Under the pieces are notes generated by a model. That model saw nothing but the letters and a program-made list of their open reading frames with translations. It did no database searches and had not been told where the DNA came from. Source: Cannabis sativa (taxonomy: Eukaryota > Streptophyta > Magnoliopsida > Rosales > Cannabaceae). Taken from it: DNA of 64,000 nt. Location: the NCBI RefSeq assembly GCF_029168945.1, contig NC_083605.1, forward strand, positions 18,241,280 through 18,305,279, read 5' to 3'. The position numbers and the translations under genes were made by a program. This document shows, piece by piece, positions 11,272 to 21,640 of this stretch. How positions within the stretch are numbered: position 1 is the stretch's first letter; every line of letters starts with the position of its first letter.

Positions 11272-13644
11272 TAATGTTACCTTTGAAGCTGAACTCATCG
11301 AATCCAAGGTCAGAACCATTGGAGAGTATGTTGGTTGTGTTTTAGAGTCTTGTGGTATTGAACAAAGGCGAGGATGTCATATCAGGTCCATTGGTCCAGG
11401 GGAATTTAGTTGCTTCCCTCCAGAAAGAGTTATTCGAAAGGAGTATGGTGGTACCAGTACTAGTGGCTCGTCTAAGATAGGTTCTTGGAGGCTCAAGCAC
11501 ATCAAGGCTGGAGCGTTTCTCCCCTTGAGAGATTACTACAAAGAGTTCATTAACTATCTTGGAATCGCTCCTTTCATTTGGTTCCAATTTCTTACAGAAT
11601 TCTTGCAAGTCTAAAGGTTTTGTACCACATTTTAGGATGGGAGTGTCCCGATCCTCTTGAAATTGTATATTTTTACTCTGTCAAAGCAGTCCCCACAAGG
11701 AAGCGATGTGTATGAGGCTTCTATTATCTCGGGACCCACACAAACGACCATAGGATTGTAGTGAGGTTTCCAAATAAGAAAGAGTTTAAGGAGAATTTTT
11801 TCTGGAAAACCGGCCTTTCTCCTATCAACACAATTGCATTTCACATGATACGTAAGTAAACTTTATCTCAAAAACTTAAGTTATTTTCATTTTTATGGCT
11901 TTGCGCTCGCTGACTTATTTCATTAGTTGTGTTGACATCGGTCTCTAAAAGACCAATTCCTACTCCTGAGATGGTCGAGCGCCATAAAATCCTGTTGGGT
12001 GTTCCCTTTAGATTGCGATTGGCTGATTTTCTCTTGAATGAAGCCAATTTGAGATATTCAGCCTTCTCGGCTTAGATGAGTACACTTGTGACTACAAGTT
12101 TCTAAAATACTCTTCGTGGGAGAAGGTCCCAGTTTCAGCTGACAAAGAGAGTCAGGATTATGTGGCTTGCAGACACTATCGCCAGGGAATAACTCCTCAG
12201 GAAGCTTAAGAAGGAACCTCCCAAGGTATATAATCAATGTGGATGGTCACTAACTGTGCTTAGAGTAGAACGTAATTTGCAAGTAACATTCCAAGATAGC
12301 TGATATAATTTTTACACATGGAACCCTTTCCTCGTAAACCGTATGTCACACAGGCTTGATAGTTGGTATCCTAGGTTTCATGTCTAGCTTAGTTGTACTA
12401 GTTCATATTATGGGATCCCTGAGCAGTATGGGACCAACATGGACAGAGCGAGCCACCCATATTCAAATTGGATTTAGATCCAATTACTATTATGACATAT
12501 TCATGATCACGGGAGCTAGGGAATTTAGTAACTATAATAGTTCTTCCTCGTCATCTTCTGATGATTATGGTAACTCTCTTTAAGTGGGAGTTTGTTCCCT
12601 ATTTTCTTTTCATTTATTTTTTGATTAAGTGCCTGATGTATCTTTTTTGTCTCGCAGATAAGGACCTAGACTTCGAGAATATGTTCAATAGCCCTTGTTG
12701 ATAAAAAAGCTAAAAAAATGAGTTGCCCAGGCAAACGAAACCTCGGGTTCTATTAAAGAGCGCAGAAGGACAAAAACTACCACCAACAAGAAGAAGACCT
12801 CAAACCAACTTACTATCAAGCTAGTAGAGTCTCCAGATAAAGTTGCGCCTACTGTGGCGTGCGCCAATAAACAACCTACTGGGTTTGTACATCAAGTGAA
12901 ATTCTCTGGTTCTAACTTGGAGATGGTTCTTCTCGAGCCCTCCTGCTCCTTTCCCCTCGAAGCTGGGACTGAAGGTTCATAACTCTACTCGCTGCATGCT
13001 ACCAACAGCTGGAGACGCTATCAAACCTTTGAATCCAATGATTGGGAACTATTTACAAGAGGCAATTTTGAGGGCCTAGTGCAAAGAAGTTATGATCTCA
13101 TGCATCGGGTTAGTCTTTTTCTATTCTTGTTACTTTATCCTTCTCATCTTTGTACTTCTTTCTTATCACTTGTCTTTTTCTTGCAGGCATCTCTTCTTTC
13201 CTTTGCTACTCAACACAGAGGGCTTTAGCGAGTGGAAATGCTTGAGACTGAACTTTGTCAAACTAGAGAGCATCGAGACACCATGGCCAAGAAGTGGAAT
13301 GACTTAGAGTCTGAGCTTTCTCGTGCAAGGGAAGAAGCTGAATAACAACACTAGGCTAATCAGAAGAAGATCAAAGATCTTGAGGATTCCATCAAGATCC
13401 TCCATCCCGATTCTGCCAAAAAACTTAAAGATGCTAAGGCTAACACCAAGGACAGGGTCAACAGAATTGCCAGGAGGACCATCTATCAAACCAGGTCATC
13501 CAATCCCGAGATGGACTTCAGCTTTTTGGGCCAAGGAGTTGAAGCTATGCTTGCCTTTTGTGTTTAGACCAGAAAAGAATAGGTTGGTGAGGAAGAAGAG
13601 GTTGAGGTAGATCAAGAAGATCCATCCAAGTCTGTTACTATGTA
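11272..13644 (+). pseudogene. Antisense gene of element C, decayed, with introns
   Basis: The plus-strand translation, antisense to C's gag-pol, includes AGAFLPLRDYYKEFINYLG, which matches AGAMLPLQDYFVNFLVFVG in element D's antisense product. I relate both to the plant 'putative gypsy type transposon' (Transposase_28-like) proteins from memory of that family. Likely introns are 11,852-11,926 (GTAAGT to TTCATTAG), 12,570-12,657 (GTAACT to GTCTCGCAG) and 13,109-13,186 (GTTAGT to TTCTTGCAG). Downstream of the last intron is a coiled-coil-like, Glu/Lys/Arg-rich segment ending near 13,644. There are many in-frame stops. The 5' end is lost at the F junction. Confidence 0.7.
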
Positions 13645-14629
13645 GACTTGGTTTTTAACTTGTTTTATTATTATACATATATATATTTTTTTATATTTAG
13701 AAAAATGGCCTTTTGGCCAACATAATAGTTTGCCCCTTGTGTCTTTATTTATTGAAAAGAAAATTTTGTATTGTTGGACGGCCAACTTTACTTTTATATA
13801 TCTATCTTTACTTTTATTATCTCATACCTTATGTCTGAACTCAATACGTTTGTTTATCTGCATTTTCATTCACAACCTAAACAATTATATTTTGATCCAA
13901 CTTAAGATACTGTAAAAGAGCATTTCCATTGATTTTTTAAGTAGTTATTAATCTACTATGTATGTGCGAGCAGTTATATTCTGCTTATACTTTTCGATTC
14001 GCGGGTAGTTATAGTCTGTCTTATTATACGTGAGTATTTTACCATTCATTCAATATTATGCGAGCATTTGAAATCTGCCATACATAACTTAGTAAACTTA
14101 AACATACTTTGAATAATTCACTTTATGAATTATTTTGTACATTTTCTGATTGCTTATATGAATAGTTAAGCCTTCTATTTATTTTTTAAGTTAAGTATTA
14201 TTTTTTCAAGACATCTCTACGCCTCGTTTATAATAAATGCCTGAATAATGTGAGTCGTTAAATATTCAGCCTCGCATTTATGTTATTTTATGAGTTAATC
14301 TCATTTACAACTACTACTTCGATTTTCCTTTCTGAAGAAAAGGTTCAATTTTTTGACTTTATATTGTCCATAAACAATTTTAATCAATTATTCTTTCTTG
14401 GAAAAAATTTAAAAATGGCTGGGTTTGCGATATATCATGTATTTCTATATAAATTCTAGATGAAATACACATATATATATATATGCCCCTCAAGTAATTT
14501 TAAAGAAGACTTTGTAATTACTTGAACAAAATTTAACTTTATTAATGATAGGAATTTACATTTTACATAGAGAAATACAACATGAACATTTAAAATTTAC
14601 TGGTAATAGCGTCGCAAATATTCACTGTT
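13645..14629. other. AT-rich spacer between antisense gene and pol of element C
   Basis: This lies between the convergent 3' ends of C's antisense gene and C's pol. It is AT-rich, with an (AT)n run near 14,468-14,483. I see no coding frame, tRNA or repeat structure here. The ORF at 13,730-13,915 is low-complexity and not supported. Confidence 0.6.
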
Positions 14630-15610
14630 TTAGCGGTTCTTTTTTAGCAAGCCTTTAAGCTGAGCCAATTTATAAATCCTGGTTCCTACTACTGTCTCAA
14701 TAACATAAGGACCTTCCCAGTTTGGGTTCAACACTCTAGTAGACGCATCTCGTGTGTTTGCAAATACTCGCCTTAACACCAAATATCCAACAATGAAGGG
14801 TGTTTTCTTAATTCTTTTGTTAAAGTACCTCATGATTCGATATTGTTAAGCTGTATTAGTAATTTGCAGCTCAATACGTATTTATTCAAGTAAATCTAAG
14901 GAAAACTTAAGGAGTTCTTAGTTTTCTTCTTGATTGTAGAATTTACGTCTGTGGGTCGCAATATTAACTTCTACTGGCAGCATTGCTTTCAAGCTAAATG
15001 CCAACGTTAATGGAGTGTGCCTTATTGTTGTTTTCTCTATTGTTTTGTGAGCCCAAAGTACTTGTAGTAGTTCATCTACCCATCTCCCTTTTGTAGCATC
15101 TAACTTCTTTTTGATAGTATCCTTTACAGTTTTATTAATAGCTTCTACTTGTCCATTTTCTTGGGGTCTTGAAATCGACGAGAAGCTCTTAATAATTTTA
15201 TTCCTTTCACAGAACTCAGTGAAAAATTCAACATCAAACTGAGTTCCATTGTCAGATACTATTTTAATGGGTATTCCAAATCTGCAAATTATGTTCTTGA
15301 CGACAAAATCAAGAATTTTTTTGCACGTTATGAAAACTAGAGGTTCAATCTTTGTCCACTTCATGAATAAATCGACCGCTACTACTGCGTACTTTCCTCC
15401 TCCTTGCCCTGTGGGTAATGCCTGAATTAAGTCAATTCCCCATATTATGAATAGGTATGGCAAGGTCATCATTCTTAGTTCAATTAATGGTACGCGAGGT
15501 ATATGTGAAAATCTCTGGGATTTATCGCATTTCTTGACAAATTCATGTGTATCTTTGTTTATTGTTGGCCAATAATATCGTTGATGAATAATCTTCTTTG
15601 ATAAACTTTG
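14630..15610 (-). pseudogene. Element C integrase, core and C-terminal domain
   Basis: Minus-strand frame 15,472-14,918 carries the integrase core: aspartate in IWGIDLIQALPTG, aspartate in IVSDNGTQFD and glutamate in NGQVEAINKT, the DDE triad. Frame 14,833-14,630 gives the C-terminal GPY/F-type region (VLRRVFANTRDAS, NPNWEGPYVIE). The two are separated by stops and a frame change, so no intact product is possible. This tail is useful as a reference because element D lacks it. Confidence 0.82.
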
Positions 15611-16101
15611 TCAACTTGCATGATCTCCACAAAAACCTTCGTGAATATCTTTGATTATCTCGTTTGCTTCTGTTGGCAATACACACCGTAAGAGAGGCAT
15701 TGAATAACCCCTTCTATATAATTTGCCTTCGGCTATTGTATAGAGAGGTATTGAATATAAGAGTTTGCGTGCCTCATTTTTTTCTGTAGGAAGTTCCTTG
15801 AACAGATATCTAAGTATGGGTGTCATCCATGTAGGCGAGGCATCTATCAGCTCAACTTCCTCCTTTTCACATATACTTGGTTCACTTAACATTTCCACTA
15901 GTACAAGATTTAAATCATCAAGCTCATTTTGCGAGGCCAATTTCGCCAGGGCATCGACATTTGAGTTGTGTTCTCTTAGAATTTGTTCAATCTTGAAATA
16001 ATCAAACTTCTCCAAGTTCTTCTGAACTTTCTCCAAATATTTTGCCATCTTTAAACCCTTCGCCTAGTATTCGCCTCGAACTTAATTCACAATCAATTGC
16101 G
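15611..16101 (-). pseudogene. Element C second RNase H (distal part) and integrase N-terminus
   Basis: Minus-strand frame 16,048-15,611 begins in the RNase H tail (HNSNVDALAKLAS) and runs through the linker to the first half of the integrase zinc domain (IHEGFCGDHAS). The proximal half of the RNase H lies 10.5 kb away at 26,619-26,892. The two halves are collinear with element D's domain once element B and one copy of its target duplication are set aside. Stops also occur on this side of the junction. Confidence 0.8.
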
Positions 16102-17938
16102 TGTTGGAATATGTTTTACCAGGATCTAGATTTACTACCATGTATGTTATTTAACATCTTAAATATGAATATCTAAAACAATGTAAATAAATACATATAA
16201 AGTTTAGGAAACCTTACATTGGGTGCAGCTCCTTCCACCAAGATCTCTAACCCTTGTATCGTGTCTGTAGCAGAGTATCACCAAGATCTGAGCGCGAATG
16301 TTCTTCTCTTGATTATGGATTCTTCACAGCCTTGCACACTATGATTGAGATACCACTTGATGTGTGTGGAAACTCACTCTATCACTCAAGGTATTAAATT
16401 ATGAAGAAGGAAAGAGAGGGGCTGGTTCGAATTCTATAGAAGAGGAAGGCTCAGGAAAATTTTACTGAAAGTGCAATTTCATCCGCTTTAAGTGTGAGAA
16501 ATCACTATCTATTTATAGGCAACCTCCTAGGTTTAGGTTAGGATTTATTAGCCATTAAAATAATAGAAAAAATTAAATGCAAAATACCACACTAGTGGCC
16601 GTCGATGGATATGGGCCCCCACTTTGGAATTTTGCCATTTTACAACAATCTTTCCTTATTTTCTCAAAAATACCATTTTTCCAATTCTAACCATTTAAAT
16701 GCCAAAACTAATTATTTAATAATTGAAACTAATTATCAAATTAAGTTTCCATGTAATATATTTATTAGTTAGACATAACAATATCTCTTAATTAATAAAT
16801 AAGACCTAGAATCTCTTTTCTTTACAATTAAACCCTTGCTTAGTGAAAATTCATAAACTAGACATAGAGTCTAATTATAGAATTATAATTGATTAACTAA
16901 AATCAATTAACTGAGTCTAACAAGCAGTATTGTCTCAACTAGTATGGGGACCATGGGCCTATATAACCGAGCTTCCAATAAGTTAATCTAGAATTTACCA
17001 AGTAAATCCACTAACTTATTGATTCCTCATTGCATCCACTCATAGAACTTGGAATTAAATCTCACTCATATAGAACGCTCTATATGTTCCACGATATAGA
17101 TACGCTATTAATTATCCATTGTTATAATCCCAATAATCAATGATCCTCTATAGATGATCTACATTTCATAGGGATGAAATTACCATTACACCCTTTCAGT
17201 GTATTTTATCCTTAAAACACTTGACCACCTATAAATGATATTTTAGTGAAATAATATAATAACTAAAATGAGATCTCAATCATTTATCTCTATCCAGTCA
17301 ACCTCGAAGGAAATCACCGTTTCACTTCTAAATACCTATAGAAGCTATAGATTCCATATCTATGTTTAGCGCTCCCACTCAATTGTACTATTGTATTCCC
17401 AAAATTTATGTATCACCCTGACCAAAATGTAGGCTTGACTAACAAATCAAAGAACACAAATAATACTCTTGAGATCGAACCTAATCATGACTGGATTAAG
17501 ATCATTTGATCAAGGATCAACTAGGTGATATTTAATTGAATAGATAGTACGGTAAATTTATCATATCTAATTAATGTTCAATATCGGTCCCTTCCAATGT
17601 ATACTCCATACATCTGATACTGGTAAACTTTGTCAATGCCCTAGGAAGGACATAACACTTATCCAAGGTGTAAGTATACCTATCGCTGATTATCATGCCA
17701 GTCTAAATCTAGTGAACTAACAAATCAGGGAATTAAACTTTTGAACATATAATCATGATTATATTCCACTGTGCTGACAACACTATAATCATGAACAAAT
17801 ACATATGTTCTGGACCTAATAGAATTTATAATCATGAAATAAATCATGTGAACCATGCAACATAAAATATGATTTCTGATCTTTATTAATTAGTAAATCT
17901 GATTATATTGGGTTTTATTTAGGGCACAAAATCCAACA
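16102..17938 (-). repeat. 3' LTR of copia element B
   Basis: An 1,837-bp LTR (plus strand TGTTGGAAT to ATCCAACA). A minus-strand TATA box (CCTATAAATAG) is at 16,508-16,519. A short alignment by eye against the 5' LTR over the first ~140 bases shows roughly eight differences plus an indel, so the insertion is not recent. Confidence 0.87.
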
Positions 17939-17953
17939 AACTCCCACTTGCAC
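17939..17953 (-). promoter_or_regulatory. Polypurine tract of element B
   Basis: The minus strand reads GTGCAAGTGGGAGTT immediately before the 3' LTR. The same sequence follows the LTR at 60,566-62,420, identifying that copy as a 3' LTR too. Confidence 0.75.
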
Positions 17954-19507
17954 TAATATAAAACAAAAAGTGCATTTCAAATAATCTCAGCATCTTGATA
18001 TCCAAATCAAGTGTATTATGTAGTATACTCTCCGTAATAGGATCTGACAGGTTGTATTCAATACAACCTTTCCTCCACCATTACATTTCCTTAATCACAA
18101 AATCCTTAAAATTGTGAAATTCCTCTATATATGTCTTCTCTTTTAGGGATACTAGATTCTTTACTTTTGGAAAATACTTTTGCGTTAGTCAAGAAGTAAC
18201 ACTAGTAGTTAATAAATGTTGGAACAATGCGAAAAAGGTACAAAACTTTCCTTAGACTGAATAAGTATCTTTCCTACTACTTTAACATTCAGTCTCTCTG
18301 GTAGACTTAGTGACTTCAGATAGGTTTTTACACTTCTCCAAAATCACTACTCCACCCCCAGAGTAATCATCATCTCATCAGAAGACTTTCTAGCACTAAG
18401 GCAAGTCTAGAAATTTGATTTGGTGTAGTCTAAGAGTATTAAATACACCCTTATCGACTAACATATAATTCTTCTTCTTAATCTTAAAATTCACTTGATT
18501 GTCTTCCAATGTTCCTTTCCTGGATTAATCTGATACCTACTCTTTACTCCCACTCAACAGGAGGTGTCTGGTATAAGGCATACTAAAGCATATCTGAGAC
18601 CTCTCACTGTTGATTCAAAGAATTCCTTCATGGCTTTATCTTTTCTGGAATAGTAGAAACTTTTCTTTAGATAACGAAATCTATATCTAGAAGTCGAAAA
18701 GCTTCTACAGATTTAGTCACTAGAAAAATACTTCAGCATCTTACTAAATTAAGTTGCTTACACTAGAGTAAGTAAATTACCATGCATATACCACAAGTCA
18801 TAGGTTTAGATAATCTCAAACCTATAATACTAGGAACATGAAGTTTTGTTAAGTCCAATGAACAGACTTATTTTCAAAATTCCCTTTCTTGTTCTTGTAA
18901 TAGAAAAGTTTTGGTTCTTCCATATGAATGGTTTTAACCATAGTTCTCTTGGCTTTGCTTCTTAGTTTCTTATTCTGACAATCCATTACTTGTTTAAACT
19001 AAGAATGGATTTTCATAACAAGTGTCTTCCAAGTCATAACAGGGTGAGTTCCTTGAAAATCCTCCCACTACGACAAGGTACCGTGACTTTTATCTAAGAA
19101 TACTAAATGGTATTGTCCTCATCGGTTGTGTCAAGACCGCAGGGGCAGTGGGACCATCTTATATCGAATAAAATGATTGAACACTTTTGGAATCAAGAAA
19201 AATATCTCCTTTATTTGCTACTTTGTTTTCACACTTAGTCATTTTCTTAGAAAAGTAGGATTTATTGAAACAAACACTTTCTTATCTAATGACTATGGGA
19301 TGGTCCATTTCTAATCACTTAGAATAGCTAACAAACATGCAAACCTTGTTTAACAGTTCTAGATTTTCTTAAGATCACGATTAGGTCATCCATGAATCTA
19401 GTAATGATTTATACTAAGTACATAACCATTCCATCATTCTAAAATTTTCCTATCACTAGGGTATTTCCTTAGAAGGACTTAGGCAACGACTAGTAACTAA
19501 TTATAGA
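17954..19507 (-). pseudogene. Eroded copia pol remnants (RT/RNase H side) in element B
   Basis: About 1.5 kb between the PPT and the Cassandra insertion, at the position expected for the 3' half of a copia pol gene read on the minus strand. Stops are dense and no conserved catalytic motif survives that I can show, so the assignment rests mainly on position and on the integrase remnant further upstream. No other gene is visible. Confidence 0.4.
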
Positions 19508-19512
19508 CCTTA

Positions 19513-19945
19513 TGTGATAGTCAGTAGTCCCGTGATCCGTAAGGGAAAATGCCAGGTAAGCTGTGCAATCCCACATCGCTTGGGGAAGGTCAAGTGGGAT
19601 GATTCTGAGACTGTGTAGGTATGGGACTACACAGTTGAAGAGGGCTTAAATAGATTGATTGGTACTACCTATATCAACAAGGTGCATCTTGTTTTTCGGT
19701 AGCCCATCTCGAAAGAACTCCACAGTTAAGCGTGCTTGACCTGGAGCAATTTTAGGATGGGTGACCTCCTGGGAAGTTTTCCCAGGAAGCGTGCAAGTGA
19801 GGACAAAGAATGCTGGAAACACTCGTGTTGGTCTGTAGGGTCAGTCATCAATCTGGGAAGCAGCCAGAGTGGCGTACTCGTGTATAAGAGCCATTCATTC
19901 CGTGGGTGTAAGGACCCAATGGAGGCTTGAAGCGGGGACGTTACA
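19513..19945 (+). mobile_element. Cassandra-type solo LTR with 5S-derived core
   Basis: A 433-bp unit starting TGTGATAG and ending GACGTTACA, flanked on both sides by CCTTA (19,508-19,512 and 19,946-19,950), a perfect 5-bp target duplication. It contains ATCCCACATCGCTTGGGGA and GGGCTTAAATAGA upstream of a 5S rRNA-like segment and ends in GAAGCGGGGACG. These are hallmarks of Cassandra, a terminal-repeat retrotransposon in miniature whose LTR carries a 5S RNA promoter. Only one LTR is present, so it is a solo LTR, presumably left by LTR recombination. The ORF at 19,736-19,930 is incidental. Confidence 0.88.
19692..19800 (+). ncRNA. 5S rRNA-like core of the Cassandra LTR
   Basis: It matches the 3' two-thirds of plant 5S rRNA. 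The internal Pol III promoter is recognisable: an A-box region AGTTAAGCGTGCTTG at 19,725-19,739 and a C-box region GGATGGGTGACCTCCTGGGA at 19,755-19,774. The sequence before AACTCC and after GGGAAGT departs from 5S rRNA, as expected for Cassandra rather than a real 5S gene. Whether this copy is transcribed cannot be read from sequence. Confidence 0.8.
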
Positions 19946-19950
19946 CCTTA

Positions 19951-20420
19951 TATTATCATCAATATGCAAATCAAATTTCTGGGGAGGTAAGTTTGTATAT
20001 AATTCAAAAAATGAACTTAATGATCTTTGAACTGCATATCGACAAAATATTTCTCCACCCCTATCAGTTCGCAAGATCTTTAACCACTTACCTTAATGGT
20101 TTTTCCACCATTGCTAGAAATTTATGAAATTTTTCAAACATTTCAAATTTCTTTTGCATAAGGTAAAATCTAGAGTGATCGTCTTAAGAATATAACGAAA
20201 ACTCATATCCACCCCTAAAAGTAAATCTATATGCGAGATGATCTTACTTTCAAGTGGACATAGGCATATTGACTCTTTAAAGAGAATGATCTTGTCAAAA
20301 CCACTATGAACAAGATGCAAATGCCATAGATTTATAAAAGAATGTGGTTGTGGTCTTTCGATGACTTAGGTCTAGTTACTTTAAAGAGTTCTTAGAATAG
20401 TGCAAGTGGATCCTGGTCAC
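19951..20420 (-). pseudogene. Copia pre-integrase/integrase remnant in element B
   Basis: On the minus strand, 20,320-20,114 begins with a pre-integrase-like HLVHSGFDKI preceded by WHL. In other frames nearby come DDHSR, LMQKKFEMFEKF and a degraded equivalent of the 'LRSDRGGE' integrase motif. The order matches the copia gag-preintegrase then integrase arrangement. The zinc finger appears deleted, and stops and frame changes are common. This remnant is the main reason for calling element B copia rather than an unclassified large derivative. Confidence 0.6.
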
Positions 20421-20869
20421 AGAATACTAAACTCATATTCCATACTTTAACATACAGCTTGAATCCATAGTCAGAAAATGGATATTAAACACTTCTGAAA
20501 GTTTAACTGTATTGTATTCTGGAAATAGAAAATTTCTATTTAGAATCTAAAATTAAAGTCAAAGACTTAAATTTATACCAAATATATAATGAGTAATGAT
20601 TCTAGCTTTGACCACCACTACTAATCTAACTCTAAGTTTAATTTGCCTAAAGTAAGCATATACAAGTATGAGATTCTAAGATTGAGGATTTATATCATTT
20701 CGGGATAAAATGTCAGGAATATAGTCATCTGTGCCATTCAATTTCATAAAAGAAAATAGAATGACATTATAAGCAGATGATTTATAAGCCATTCATCCAA
20801 TGATATACTGTGTAAGCAAATTCAAAATGAATAAGCTAAGAGGAATAATTAAAGGATAATTTCGATTAA
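20421..20869. other. Unassigned interior of element B
   Basis: AT-rich sequence between the integrase remnant and the leader repeats. By position it should be the gag side of the element, but I recognise no gag motif, knuckle or open frame. Confidence 0.4.
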
Positions 20870-21640
20870 AATAAAAATCCAACGATGTCCCGGTAGGCGA
20901 AAGTCAAAGTTATTCTTATTTATATAAACTTCTTGTTTCATAGTGTAAATACTTATCTAAGGTGTCATCTATTGATGAACAGCTAGATGTTGTATTTACA
21001 AATATTTATCTATTGAGATCTAACACTATTATGTTTGTCTAATGGATGACAATTCATTAGGATTTGTCCCATTAAAACAACAAGCCAAGTTAGACCAACA
21101 ATGAAGATTCAAAATTAAACTACAATTAATAACAGAAAACAACATGGTTCAATATAAATTTACACAAAATTAAGAAATTATTAAGCATTTAGCAAATAAC
21201 AAAGACATGTGAAAATACAAAATTATCATATCTTAAATAATTTCCAAGGTTTCCAACAAACTGATACAGTGTCCTGGTAGGCGAGAGTCAAAGTATCATT
21301 CATTGAATAAAGTTGTCAGCTCATCTAAAATGGATATCCTTCTAGCAACCTTTTATTCGATCAAAATAAGAATCCAACGTGGTCCCAGTAGGCGAGAGTC
21401 AAGGTTATTCTTATTTTATGAGCTTCTACCATTGTTTCATACTTCGTAAATTTATCTCTAAGTAGTCACCGTAGGGGAGAGTCTAATAGAGACGAAAACT
21501 TACAAAATACTTATCATAAGAGATTGTTACGGTGTTAAATGCTTCAACGAATAACAATCCATTAGGGGGACGAAGTCTAGCTTCTCGAGGTTATATTGAA
21601 AACATATTAACCATGTACGACCAACAATGGAGATCGAATA
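20870..21640 (-). repeat. Diverged repeats with GTAGGCGAGAGTCAAAG cores in leader of B
   Basis: A core close to GTAGGCGAGAGTCAAAG appears at 20,892-20,909, 21,277-21,294 and 21,387-21,403, with a weaker form at 21,471-21,484. The first and third copies share flanking text (AATCCAACG before; TTATTCTTATTT after). They also share a later block (AATTCATTAGG or CCATTAGGGG, then GACCAACAATG) at 21,050-21,105 and 21,560-21,630, so a segment of roughly 490 bp looks duplicated. Function unknown. Confidence 0.6.

Noticed and set aside
19692..19800. A functional 5S rRNA gene
   Set aside because: Only the internal promoter and 3' part match 5S rRNA; both ends diverge and the block lies inside a TG...CA unit with a 5-bp target duplication, as in Cassandra LTRs.
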